The notes under the pieces are model-generated. The model was given only the letters and a program-made list of their open reading frames with translations, did no database searches and was not told the DNA's origin. This document shows positions 24,463-32,949 of a stretch of DNA of 64,000 nucleotides, one piece after another. This DNA is from Paenibacillus arenilitoris (GTDB lineage: Bacteria; Bacillota; Bacilli; Paenibacillales; Paenibacillaceae): NCBI RefSeq assembly GCF_014705655.1, contig NZ_JACXIY010000003.1, forward strand, positions 62,001 to 126,000, read 5' to 3'. Each line of letters starts with the position of its first letter. Position 1 is the stretch's first letter. The translations under genes were made by a program, and so were the position numbers.

Positions 24463-25668
24463 TTATCCTCCTGTGGCAAAGCCGCTGTCTTCCGCCGGCT
24501 TTCTCGGCCGGAACGCGAAGCCGAGCAGCGCGAACGCGAGAAACGCCGCACCCAGGAACAGGAAGATGCTGTGGACGGACAGGTAACGGATGCCGTAGCC
24601 GCCCAGCGTCGGCCCCAAAATGCTTCCGATGCTGAAATGGATCGATGCGATGACGTTCGCCGCCGGCAAAATCGCCCGGGGCAAAATATCCGCCGCGTAA
24701 GCGAGGCCAAGGGAGTAGAACGAGCCGACCACGCCGCCGGCGATCGCGAACAGAACGAATAGCAGCACGATGCTGTCTCCTGCCGCGGGCACCAGCAGAA
24801 ACGCCGCCGAGCCGACGGCACCGCAAGCGATCAGCACCGGCTTTCGGCCGATCCGGTCGCTCCATATGCCGAGCGGCAATTGCAGAATGAGGCTGCCGAC
24901 GCCGAATGCGAGCAGCAGCAGCGAGATCCAGTGCTGGTCCAGGCCGATGCGCAGCCCGTACAGCGGAAAGCTGCTGTTCATGGACGCTTCCATGAGGCCG
25001 TACAGAATGCCCGGAATAAGCACGAACCAGGCGGCGCGGTATGTTCGAAAGAAGCGGTTCCCGGCGGCTTCCCCGTCCGCGGCCCGCTGGGGCGTCTCGT
25101 TGCCCAGCCTCAGCACGAGCAGCAGCACCAGGACGAAGAATAAGCCGGACACGACGAACGGCACCGCTTGTCCGAACGGCAGCAGATTGATGCCGAGCGG
25201 CCCCACGCTGAAGCCGATGCCGTAGGCCATGCCGTACAAGGATATATATTTGCCCCTGCGGTCCGCGGGGCTTGCGCTGACGATCCAAAGCTGCGTCGCG
25301 TAATGCAGCGAGCTGTCGCCCACGCCGACCAGCAGCCTCAGCACGAACCAGACGGCGAGCGACTGGGTGAGAGGGAAGAGCACGCTGGCGCAGGTGACGA
25401 GCGCGATGCCGGCCACGATCACTTTTTTGTAACCGAACCGGACGACGGGCTTCTCCACGAAAAACATGGTGCAAAAAATGCCGATATACATGGCCGCGGA
25501 ATTCATGCCGTTGCGATCCGCCGAGATGCCGGCGTCCTCCAGCATGATCGACAGCAGCGGAAGAAGCAGCCCTTGGCTCATGCCCGCCACCACGACGACC
25601 AGGAGTAATGTCATTAACCGGTAACGGGAAAATACGATCGATTCTGTAGCGGAAATACTTGACGACAA
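24463..25668 (-). CDS. MFS transporter
   Basis: This 401-residue protein has twelve predicted membrane helices and the MFS features between helices 2 and 3 (FFVEKPVVRFGYKKVIVAGI) and between helices 8 and 9 (LPLGIWSDRIGRKPVLIACG). The TTG start at 25668 has AAGGAG 12 bases upstream. The profile is that of a drug-efflux-like or sugar-exporting MFS carrier; substrate is unknown. It is monocistronic and lies downstream of the truncated chorismate synthase fragment in the same direction. Confidence 0.85.
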   Translation of the reverse strand: MSSSISATESIVFSRYRLMTLLLVVVVAGMSQGLLLPLLSIMLEDAGISADRNGMNSAAMYIGIFCTMFFVEKPVVRFGYKKVIVAGIALVTCASVLFPLTQSLAVWFVLRLLVGVGDSSLHYATQLWIVSASPADRRGKYISLYGMAYGIGFSVGPLGINLLPFGQAVPFVVSGLFFVLVLLLVLRLGNETPQRAADGEAAGNRFFRTYRAAWFVLIPGILYGLMEASMNSSFPLYGLRIGLDQHWISLLLLAFGVGSLILQLPLGIWSDRIGRKPVLIACGAVGSAAFLLVPAAGDSIVLLFVLFAIAGGVVGSFYSLGLAYAADILPRAILPAANVIASIHFSIGSILGPTLGGYGIRYLSVHSIFLFLGAAFLAFALLGFAFRPRKPAEDSGFATGG

Positions 25669-25695
25669 ACTTGCTGCACTCTCCTTGCGATGACT

Positions 25696-26028
25696 TTAAT
25701 CTCTGATAATCCCCTCCCACATTGTAAGCCGCCATGGCAAACCTGACAACCTCCTAACCTTGGAATGCCCGACGGCAATCGAGGAAGTCGGCTTGACCGC
25801 CACCCGGAACACGATGTCCTGCCCCGTGCTGATTCCGCCGAGGATGCCGCCGGCATGATTGCTTAAGAAGCCTTCCTTGCCCATCTCGTCGTTGTGCTCG
25901 CTGCCGAGCATCGACGCCGCGGCGAAGCCGTCCCCGAACTCGATGCCCTTCACCGCGCCGATCGACAGCATCGCCTTCGCCAGCTCCGCGTCGAGCTTAT
26001 CGAACGCCGGCTCGCCGAGACCGGCCAT
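25696..26028 (-). pseudogene. aroC: Internal fragment of chorismate synthase
   Basis: The first 84 codons match the middle to late part of chorismate synthase: [58 protein letters not shown] and PTSSI. A complete enzyme is about 360-390 residues; the first two thirds and the C-terminal quarter are missing. After Ser84 (position about 25776) the frame continues as unrelated sequence, [20 protein letters not shown]. The fragment starts 17 bases past the aroA stop, and AAGGAGG stands 10 bases before its ATG, so it may still be translated. It cannot be active, because the FMN- and substrate-binding parts are gone. Confidence 0.85.
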
Positions 26029-26045
26029 CCGTTCCCTGCCTCCTT

Positions 26046-27413
26046 CTATTCATAATCGACTTGCAAGCCTAACGCGGACATCCGCTCGAAAAAGTCGGGG
26101 CATGTCTTCGACACGCAGCCAGGATCCGCGATGCGGACGCCATCGACTCGCGCGCCGATGAGGGAGAGCGCCATGGCCATCCGGTGGTCGTCATGGGAAT
26201 CGAGCGGTACCGAAGGCAACGGCCGGCCCGGATAGACGGTCAAGCCGTCTTCATGCTCGTCGGCTCGAATGCCGAACTTGCGAAGCTCCGAGCAGACGGC
26301 CGCGATCCGGTCGCATTCATGATGCCTGATGTGCGCGGCATCCTTCATCGTGACCGGACCGTCGGCGAAGACGGCCATCGCCGCCATCGTGAGCGTCTGA
26401 TCCGACCAGCTCCCCATGCTGACCTCAAATCCGCCTTTAAGGCGCTTCGGCCCGAATACTTCGACATGGCCGGCGCCTCGGTCAACGGTGCATCCCATGC
26501 GCTCCAGGACGTTCAGCAGCTCGATATCCGGCTGGCGCGTGCTTGCCGCGTCGATGCCTTCGATCCGGACGCGGCCGCCGGTAAGGGCCGCCAGCGCCCA
26601 AAAGTAGCAGCAAGTCGAAACGTCGGACTCGAGCCTGATCGAGCGCGCTTCGTATTTCGCGGGACGGACCGTTATCGACCGGCCGTCTTCGGCGGGCTGC
26701 GGCTTGACGCCGAATTCCTCCATCAGGCCGAGCGTCATGACCACGTAATCCCTCTGCACGACATCGCCGTCGATCCGAATTTCGAGCGCCTCCTTCGCGT
26801 ACGGAGCCGCCAGCAGCAAGCCGCTTATAAACTGGCTGGACTCCGCCCCCGGCAGCACGACTGCTCCTCCTTGGAGCCCTCCCGCCTCCAGCGTAAACGG
26901 CAAGCTGCCCTCATCTTGCGCGTACGCGATGCCCGCGCCAAGCTTCGTCAGCGCATCCAGCAGCGGGGCAATCGGCCTCTCGCTCATCCGCTTGCTGCCC
27001 GCCATCGTCCAGACGCCGCTGCCGGCCGCCGCCAGGGCGCCCGGCAAGAAACGCGCCGCCGTGCCGGCGGCTCCAACGTACAGCCGGCCCGTCCGGTTCG
27101 GCCACCGTCCGCCGCAGCCGGCTACGCGCGCCGAATCGCCGACGACGTCGACCCGGACGCCAAGACTCGTCAAGCAGTCGATGCACCAATACGAATCGTC
27201 GCTCCTTAGCAGGCCGTCGATTCGCGACTCCCCTTCGGCAAGCGCGGCGATGATGAGGGCGCGGTTCGTCAAGCTTTTGCTGCCCGCCAGCCTAACCGTG
27301 CCATGCACGGCCGTCTTCGAAGGACTGACCGTAACCGCGGCTTTATCGTTATGCGTTGACCAGGGCGATCGGGCTTCGCGACGTAACGAATCCGAATGCT
27401 CTTCCTCTCTCAT
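26046..27413 (-). CDS. aroA: 3-phosphoshikimate 1-carboxyvinyltransferase (EPSP synthase)
   Basis: This 455-residue protein has the two-domain EPSP synthase pattern: [20 protein letters not shown] near residue 43, [16 protein letters not shown], and the C-terminal [18 protein letters not shown]. The enzyme joins phosphoenolpyruvate to shikimate-3-phosphate. The usual LGNAGTAMRP loop reads [13 protein letters not shown], closer to the LAGTVMRF form of actinobacterial enzymes, so this is a divergent subclass; loss of the Asn may affect inhibitor binding. AGGAGAGG lies 8 bases before the chosen ATG; a GTG three codons earlier is possible. It is followed by an aroC fragment and is divergent from a LysR regulator. 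Confidence 0.88.
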   Translation of the reverse strand: MREEEHSDSLRREARSPWSTHNDKAAVTVSPSKTAVHGTVRLAGSKSLTNRALIIAALAEGESRIDGLLRSDDSYWCIDCLTSLGVRVDVVGDSARVAGCGGRWPNRTGRLYVGAAGTAARFLPGALAAAGSGVWTMAGSKRMSERPIAPLLDALTKLGAGIAYAQDEGSLPFTLEAGGLQGGAVVLPGAESSQFISGLLLAAPYAKEALEIRIDGDVVQRDYVVMTLGLMEEFGVKPQPAEDGRSITVRPAKYEARSIRLESDVSTCCYFWALAALTGGRVRIEGIDAASTRQPDIELLNVLERMGCTVDRGAGHVEVFGPKRLKGGFEVSMGSWSDQTLTMAAMAVFADGPVTMKDAAHIRHHECDRIAAVCSELRKFGIRADEHEDGLTVYPGRPLPSVPLDSHDDHRMAMALSLIGARVDGVRIADPGCVSKTCPDFFERMSALGLQVDYE

Positions 27414-27529
27414 TTCAATCACCTCTCCTAATCATTTGATCGATCGATTTAACCTGATTATAATGAGGAGGTTGAAATAAATGAAATCGTAATAATCGAA
27501 TCTTGCCATAAAGGGGTTCTATATCAACA

Positions 27530-28417
27530 ATGTTTAATTTGGAGTGGTACCGGATCTTCCTGCATACGGCGCAAAGCGGAAACTTCACGAAAGCGGCGCA
27601 GCGGCTGCATGTTACGCAGCCTTCCGTCAGCTACGCGATCAAACAAATGGAGGAGACGCTGGGGCTGAAGCTGTTTCACCGGTTATCGAAAGGCGTGGAG
27701 CTTACGGAGGAAGGAAAGGCGCTGCTTGCGTACGTGGAGCAGTCGTTCTCGCTGCTCGGCGCCGCGCAGAAGCATGTGCAAGACTTAAAGCGGCTGAAGG
27801 AAGGGGAAATCCGGCTCGGGGCCAGCGATTCGCTGATCAAGCATCTGCTGCTTCCGCAGCTGAACCGGTACCACGCGGCCTATCCGGGCATCCGCATCCG
27901 GCTGACGCACGGCAGGACGCCGGATATCGCGCAGCGGCTCAAAGAGGGCTTGATCGACTTCGCGATCGTGCATATGCCGCTTCAAGATCCCGAGCTGGAC
28001 GTCCGGGAGCTTGCGGTACTGGAGGACTGCTTCGTGGTCGGAGAGGCCTATCGCGAGCTGGCGGAGCATCCGATCCCGGTCGGCAGGCTCGCGCAGCTCC
28101 CTCTGCTTCTCCTGTCGCCGGGAAGCAGCACCCGCCTCTTCGTCGAGCGATGGTTTGCCGCAAGAGGCTTCGAGGCGAAGCCGGACATCGAGCTGGGGAG
28201 CGTCGATCTGCTGACGGAGTTCGCCCGCCTTGGCTTCGGGGCCGCTTGCATAACCCGGTCGTTCGTCGCGGAGGAGCTTCGGCAAGGAAAGCTCTTCGAG
28301 CTTCGGCTGGACGAACCGCTCCCTCCCCGGAGCATCGGCTTCGCCGTCCGCCAAGGCATGCCGCCGTCGATCGCGGCCGAACGGTTCGCCGCGATGCTGA
28401 TCGCCGGAGAGGCGTAG
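27530..28417 (+). CDS. LysR-family transcriptional regulator
   Basis: This 295-residue protein has the LysR helix-turn-helix at residues 4-60 (FLHTAQSGNFTKAAQRLHVT, then QPSVSYAIKQMEETLGLKLF). A periplasmic-binding-like effector domain follows (EGEIRLGASDSLIKHLLLPQ onward). GGGG-type sequence lies upstream of the ATG. It is divergent from aroA with a 116-base shared region, the usual LysR arrangement, so it may regulate aroA; it resembles the CysB/CbbR-like general type rather than any named regulator. No clear T-N11-A site was chosen. Confidence 0.88.
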   Translation: MFNLEWYRIFLHTAQSGNFTKAAQRLHVTQPSVSYAIKQMEETLGLKLFHRLSKGVELTEEGKALLAYVEQSFSLLGAAQKHVQDLKRLKEGEIRLGASDSLIKHLLLPQLNRYHAAYPGIRIRLTHGRTPDIAQRLKEGLIDFAIVHMPLQDPELDVRELAVLEDCFVVGEAYRELAEHPIPVGRLAQLPLLLLSPGSSTRLFVERWFAARGFEAKPDIELGSVDLLTEFARLGFGAACITRSFVAEELRQGKLFELRLDEPLPPRSIGFAVRQGMPPSIAAERFAAMLIAGEA

Positions 28418-28516
28418 GACGCCAAGGCAGTTCGGCGGCCTGAATACGTCACTGCATAAATAAAAAAATCCCTTGGAAAACTTTAGGTATCGTTTTCGAA
28501 GGGAGATGCCGTGCCA

Positions 28517-28975
28517 ATGATAAAAAAAGCGATGGCTATTTTGTTCGTTATGGCTCTATTGGTTTCCTTTCAACCCGCCGGCATCGCCATGATGAAGGAC
28601 AAGCCGCGGCAAGATTCGCGGGAGCTCATGTTCCAAGACATGCTGATGCTGTTTTTGCTGCCGCATATCGATAACGAGGTTGCCGATATTTACAAGGATC
28701 TGCTGACGCATGCCCCCGTCGTCTATCCTTACTTTGCCGACGTCGTTCATGTCGAGCGGGTAAACGGGTTCCGCGGATTTCATTTTCTCGTTACGCTCGA
28801 GATCGTTCCTACGGTCGGGCCGCATATCCCCGTCGGCAAGGATCGTATGACGTTCGATATTTCGCCCGTTAATCCAGGGAACGTAAAGCTGGTTTTCCGG
28901 CAACATTTGAAAGACCCGCGGGAAAGCGATTTTCCGCCGAATTATGCGGACCTGTTGAAGAAGTCCGTGAAATAG
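28517..28975 (+). CDS. DUF3888-domain exported protein
   Basis: This protein of 152 residues starts with a signal peptide (MIKKAMAILFVMALLVSFQP). The mature part, ELMFQDMLMLFLLPHIDNEV then YKDLLTHAPVVYPYFADVVH, matches the DUF3888 family of small exported Bacillales proteins of unknown function. A GTG at 28511 would add two residues; GGGAG lies between 5 and 11 bases before the two candidates. It stands alone in the plus direction. Confidence 0.8.
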   Translation: MIKKAMAILFVMALLVSFQPAGIAMMKDKPRQDSRELMFQDMLMLFLLPHIDNEVADIYKDLLTHAPVVYPYFADVVHVERVNGFRGFHFLVTLEIVPTVGPHIPVGKDRMTFDISPVNPGNVKLVFRQHLKDPRESDFPPNYADLLKKSVK

Positions 28976-29014
28976 GACTTGCGCTCCCGCCCTTCTCGCG
29001 CATCCCGCACGCCA

Positions 29015-29773
29015 TCACGTCCGGCCCGCCGTCTTCGCGCCCAAGCTTTGCAGCCAATCGGCCAGCTCCTCCGAGCCGCTGCGGCGGGCCGCGTCCAGCG
29101 GGGTCAGCTTCTCCCACGGCGGAATCCAGTTCAGGTCCGCGCCCCGCTCAAGCAAATACGACGCGCACGGCAGCCGTCCCCCGTGGCAGGCCCCCCAGAA
29201 CGCCAGCGTCACTTCAGCCTCGGATGGCTGATTGCCGCCTGCGAAAAATGACTCAATGCGATCCAGCAGCCCGAGCGTTGCCGCATCGTTCAGCGTCGTC
29301 CGCGCCCCGCGCTCGACGAGCCGGAACGCGGCTTCGAGCTGCCGGAACGCTCTCGCGTCCGCAAGCGGCGTCCCACCGCCGATCACGCCGCCGTCCGCCT
29401 CGATGTCGGCGCCCGCGTCGATGAGCGCGTCAAGCGCAGCGACGTCGTTGCTGCTCGCCGCCCAGTGCAGCGGCGTCTCGGTGTGCGCGCCGCCGGCGAA
29501 TCTGGCGTTCACGTCGGCGCCGGCTTCCGCAAGCGCGGCTATCGTCGCGGCTACGTTCGGATAATGGCCCGGCCAGTCCGTCGCGACGTGAAGGAGCGAG
29601 CGCAGCCCGCAGCCGGAGGCGGCGTCAAGGTCCCCGATCCGCGCGGACGCAAGATCGGGATTGTTCCGCAGCAGGCGGGTCAGCTCCGCAAGCTCGCCGG
29701 AACGGATCGCCTCCGTGACCGCAGCCGCGAGCGGCTCGTCCGGATGAATGATTTTACCATTTAACAATGCCAT
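29015..29773 (-). CDS. Ankyrin-repeat protein
   Basis: This 252-residue protein has about five ankyrin repeats, for example TPLHWAASSNDVAALDALID followed by AGADIEADGG, and ASYLLERGADLNWIPPWEK with LTPLDAARRSGSEELADWLQ at the end. No signal peptide or enzyme domain is present, so it is probably a cytoplasmic protein-binding module. AGGAGG lies 3-8 bases before the ATG. It lies 23 bases downstream of thyA's start region in the same direction and may be read with thyA. The partner is unknown. Confidence 0.85.
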   Translation of the reverse strand: MALLNGKIIHPDEPLAAAVTEAIRSGELAELTRLLRNNPDLASARIGDLDAASGCGLRSLLHVATDWPGHYPNVAATIAALAEAGADVNARFAGGAHTETPLHWAASSNDVAALDALIDAGADIEADGGVIGGGTPLADARAFRQLEAAFRLVERGARTTLNDAATLGLLDRIESFFAGGNQPSEAEVTLAFWGACHGGRLPCASYLLERGADLNWIPPWEKLTPLDAARRSGSEELADWLQSLGAKTAGRT

Positions 29774-29796
29774 TCGCCTCCTGACCGATTGTCGGA

Positions 29797-30630
29797 TTAA
29801 ATCGCGATCTCCATCTTAACGGACGGATGGTAACGGTAATCGGTAAGCTTGAAATCGTCTATCGTGAAGTCGTCGATGCTCCTAATTTCCGGATTGATCC
29901 ATAGCTCCGGCGCCGGGAAGCCCTCCCTCGCGATCTGCTCCCGAAGCGGTTCCTCGTGCCGCTCGTAAATATGGGCGTCGTTGACGTTGAAGGTCAGCGT
30001 GCCCAACCCGTAGCCCGTAACCTGCGCGATCATGCGCTGCAGCACGTAATATTGAAAAACGTTAAACGGGTTGCCCAGCCCGATGTCGTTGGATCTGGCG
30101 CTCACGATCAAATGCAGCTTGCCTTGCTTGACCAGCCATTGATTATTCCACACGCACGGGTATAACGCCATCTGGTCGAGCTCGTCGACGTCCCACAGCG
30201 AGATCACATGCCTTCTCGACGCCGGATTGTTTTTCAGCTGATCGATCAGGTTATGGACTTGATTCGTCAGTTTACCGCCGATCATAATCGGTTTGCCGAG
30301 CTGGTAGCCGTAAGCCTTTCCGATATGGTTGCCGCTGCTCGTCCATTCCTTCCAGATCGTCACGTTATGCCGGTCCAGGTAAGCGCAGTCGCTCGTCCGC
30401 TGCACGTAAAACCATAACAGCTCGTGAATGGCCGACTTCCACGGCACTCTCTTCGTCGTTAAGATCGGAACCTCGGCATTGTCGTAGGTCATCTGCTTGC
30501 AGATGACGCTCTTCGTATAAGCCGGCGTACCGTCGGCCCATACCGTTCTCACCGCCTGGTCTTTGTCCCATTCGCCGTTCGTCAATATATCCTGAACCAA
30601 ATTTTTGTAGATAATATCCGCTGCCGACAA
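29797..30630 (-). CDS. thyA: Thymidylate synthase
   Basis: This 277-residue enzyme has the ThyA motifs: catalytic Cys159 in MALYPCVWNNQW, the phosphate-binding SRRH (138-141), RSND (179-182), and NVNDAHIYERHEEPL for nucleotide and folate binding. It methylates dUMP to dTMP with methylene-tetrahydrofolate. The VWNNQW context and the length are those of the Bacillus subtilis ThyA subtype rather than the 264-residue E. coli type. The start is TTG with GGGGGAG 6 bases upstream. No dihydrofolate reductase gene follows in this window. Confidence 0.95.
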   Translation of the reverse strand: MSAADIIYKNLVQDILTNGEWDKDQAVRTVWADGTPAYTKSVICKQMTYDNAEVPILTTKRVPWKSAIHELLWFYVQRTSDCAYLDRHNVTIWKEWTSSGNHIGKAYGYQLGKPIMIGGKLTNQVHNLIDQLKNNPASRRHVISLWDVDELDQMALYPCVWNNQWLVKQGKLHLIVSARSNDIGLGNPFNVFQYYVLQRMIAQVTGYGLGTLTFNVNDAHIYERHEEPLREQIAREGFPAPELWINPEIRSIDDFTIDDFKLTDYRYHPSVKMEIAI

Positions 30631-30839
30631 ATTGTTCTCCCCCCTGCTTCGTCTCGTTCCTTATCCTTACTATATTCCGGTACGCAAGTCAAGCTCCTCC
30701 GAGCGGCCAGGCTTGTCTCCGGGCGGTTGGAAGCCCGTCCGCTTTCGGGCTAGTATGGGGACGACAAAAAAAGCCATAACCGTCGCCGTCCGCGTCGGAC
30801 AGGCAACAAGCTATGGCTGCAATTCAGGAGGCACAACCG

Positions 30840-30971
30840 ATGACTGCCAATGACACTTTTTCGTCGTTTGAAAACTTTGCGGCGCTCGATATCCGCATCG
30901 GCACGATCGTGCGCGCGGAGAGCTTCCCTGAAGGCGACGCCGGCGTTCCGAACGGGACGCCCGTAGCTTGA
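30840..30971 (+). pseudogene. csaA: Internally deleted csaA mini-gene
   Basis: Forty-three codons follow an AGGAGG 8 bases before the ATG. The first 31 (FAALDIRIGTIVRAESFPE) match the N terminus of CsaA, a tRNA-binding/OB-fold chaperone of about 110 residues. The last codons, VPNGTPVA followed by the stop, match the C-terminal end of the same family. The middle of about 65 residues is missing while the frame is kept. The product lacks the fold and should be inactive. It is too short for most gene callers. Confidence 0.7.
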
Positions 30972-30990
30972 GCGTCGAGCCCGGGCGAAT

Positions 30991-31584
30991 CTAGCTGATC
31001 GATTCCTCGCGGCTCGTTCTTTCTTTATTCTTCGCGCGCCGTCTCTTCAGCAGCAGGTAAGCCGCCAAGAGCGGTACGGCCCCGAGAAAAATATACAAGG
31101 ATACGTCCTTCACCATGCCCTCCGCCGCCCTCCCGTACAGGTAGAACAACAGGCCGACGGCGTAGAATTTGACCGCTCTTCCCAGCGCGGCATAAGCCAT
31201 AAGCCGCCACAGCGGGAAATTCATGCAGCCGGACAAAATCGTGAACACCTTGAACGGAATCGGCGTGAACGAGCCGATCAGGATGGCCGTTTCCCCGTTT
31301 TTTTGGAACAGCAAGGTGGCGGAATCGATCCACGATTTTTTGAGCAGCTTGTAGAGGACGGCATGCCCGAGACCCTTGCCGATGAAATAGCCGAACGGCG
31401 TGCCGAGCAGACAGGCCGCGTATCCGACGGTAGCCAGCCACAAAGCGTTCGCTGGATCAAGCAGGCTCAGGGATACTTGCAGGAAGAAGGCGGGAACCGG
31501 AAAAATAACCGCGTCCGCAAACGAGTGGATAAACATTCCCCAGGCGCCGAAATCCGATAAAAAATCGATGATCTTTTGAAACAT
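30991..31584 (-). CDS. YqaA/DedA-type membrane protein (VTT domain)
   Basis: This 197-residue protein has about five membrane segments and the VTT (SNARE-associated) core: GYAACLLGTPFGYFIGKGLG and ILIGSFTPIPFKVFTILSG, with the G-F/Y-x(8)-R-like part LMAYAALGRAVKFYAVGL. DedA-superfamily proteins scramble or transport phospholipids or undecaprenyl phosphate in the membrane; the YqaA branch is not individually assigned. A basic tail (KRRRAKNKERTSREES) is cytoplasmic. It is monocistronic and divergent from a glycosyltransferase gene. Confidence 0.85.
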   Translation of the reverse strand: MFQKIIDFLSDFGAWGMFIHSFADAVIFPVPAFFLQVSLSLLDPANALWLATVGYAACLLGTPFGYFIGKGLGHAVLYKLLKKSWIDSATLLFQKNGETAILIGSFTPIPFKVFTILSGCMNFPLWRLMAYAALGRAVKFYAVGLLFYLYGRAAEGMVKDVSLYIFLGAVPLLAAYLLLKRRRAKNKERTSREESIS

Positions 31585-31812
31585 GCGCTATACTCCCATC
31601 CGGAAAATCTCACGCTTAGGCCAACTTTCCATTTATTCTATTCCTATGCTAGCCCTCCGGCCCGCTGCCCGCAATGAGTCAGGGTCCAGTTTTCCTCCCG
31701 CCCCAAGGCTAGGATCATTCCCGCCGCCGGACCGTTACTTTCCTTCCTCCCGCTTGCGTATGCTTAAAGCTGCAACAATCGACGCAAATTGGAACAAAAG
31801 GAGGGGCATACG

Positions 31813-32949
31813 GTGCATCGGTACCGGAAACTGGTTATATTAACGGCAAGCTACGGAGACGGCCACCTGCAAGTCTCGCGTACGCTGAAGGATATGTTCG
31901 CAAGGCTGGGCTATCCTTCCGTCAAAATCATCGATTTGTTTCAAGAGGCGCATCCCTTCCTGAACGCGGTTGCCCGGTTCGCCTATCTCCGCAGTCCCGC
32001 CTTCTCGGCGCTCGGCTTCGATTATTACGGCTGGAGCTATTATTTCACCCGGAATTTAAACCAGGCCGGAGCGCTCGCCAAAGGGATCAACCGGCTGGGC
32101 GTGAGGCGGCTGATCGACGTGGTCCGGGAAGAAGATCCCGCCGCCCTCGTGCTTACGTTCCCGTTCGGAGGCATCGCGGAGAAGCTTCGCGAGCAGATGA
32201 TCGCCATTCCGATCTTTACGGTCATTACCGATTTCGGCCTGCATAACCGCTGGCTGCATACGGACCCCGAACGGTTCTACGTGGCGACCGACGAATTGAA
32301 GCAGCGCTTGATCGAGCGGGGCGTCCGTCCGGAGCGAATTGCGATCAGCGGGATTCCGGTCCGGGAAGACTTCGCGGAGGCGGCGCCTGCCTGCCGGACG
32401 GCCCCGCGCTCAATTCTCGTGCTGGCGGGGGCGCACGGGCTGCTGCCGGAGATGGGTCCGATGATCATGAAGCTGCTGCAAATCCCGGAGGCGCGGGTGA
32501 CCATCGTATGCGGCAAAAACGACAAGCTGAAGCGCGTGCTCGAGGAAGCGTTCGGCCGCGAGCGGCGGGTCCGTCTGCTCGGCTACGTGCACGAGCTTCA
32601 CCGGCTCATGAGGAAGGCGGCCTGCGTCGTCACCAAGGCGGGCGGCATTAGGTTGTCCGAAGCGATATGTCTCGGCGCGCCGATCTTGATCTATAGGCCC
32701 TTCCCCGGTCAGGAGCGGGAAAATGCGCTCTATCTGGAGGAGAAAGGGGCGGCTTTCGTCTCGCACCGGATCGAGGAGCTCAAGGAGCAGGCGGAGCGGC
32801 TGCTTGACGATCCTTCGGCCAGGAAGCAGACGCTTGAGAGCCTCCGATCGCTTGATTACGGCCAAGCCGCCCATACGATTGCCGCCGACATCCTTCGGAC
32901 GATACGCGCCCGTGCGCCGATCGGAGGGCAGATCGCCTATGAAGCTTAA
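31813..32949 (+). CDS. Diacylglycerol glucosyltransferase-like GT (MGDG synthase / MurG fold)
   Basis: I chose the GTG at 31813, which has GGAGGGG 7 bases upstream; this gives 378 residues. The N terminus LVILTASYGDGHLQVSRTL is the glycine-rich acceptor loop of the MGDG synthase family. VITDFGLHNRWLHTDPERFY is the second family motif, and the donor-binding half shows VVTKAGGIRLSEAICLGAPI with PFPGQERENALYLEEKGA. Family members (Bacillus UgtP) glucosylate diacylglycerol from UDP-glucose for glycolipids and the lipoteichoic acid anchor. Its stop overlaps the start of an MFS gene by 11 bases, suggesting a functional link, perhaps a lipid flippase partner; that is inference. Confidence 0.85.
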   Translation: MHRYRKLVILTASYGDGHLQVSRTLKDMFARLGYPSVKIIDLFQEAHPFLNAVARFAYLRSPAFSALGFDYYGWSYYFTRNLNQAGALAKGINRLGVRRLIDVVREEDPAALVLTFPFGGIAEKLREQMIAIPIFTVITDFGLHNRWLHTDPERFYVATDELKQRLIERGVRPERIAISGIPVREDFAEAAPACRTAPRSILVLAGAHGLLPEMGPMIMKLLQIPEARVTIVCGKNDKLKRVLEEAFGRERRVRLLGYVHELHRLMRKAACVVTKAGGIRLSEAICLGAPILIYRPFPGQERENALYLEEKGAAFVSHRIEELKEQAERLLDDPSARKQTLESLRSLDYGQAAHTIAADILRTIRARAPIGGQIAYEA

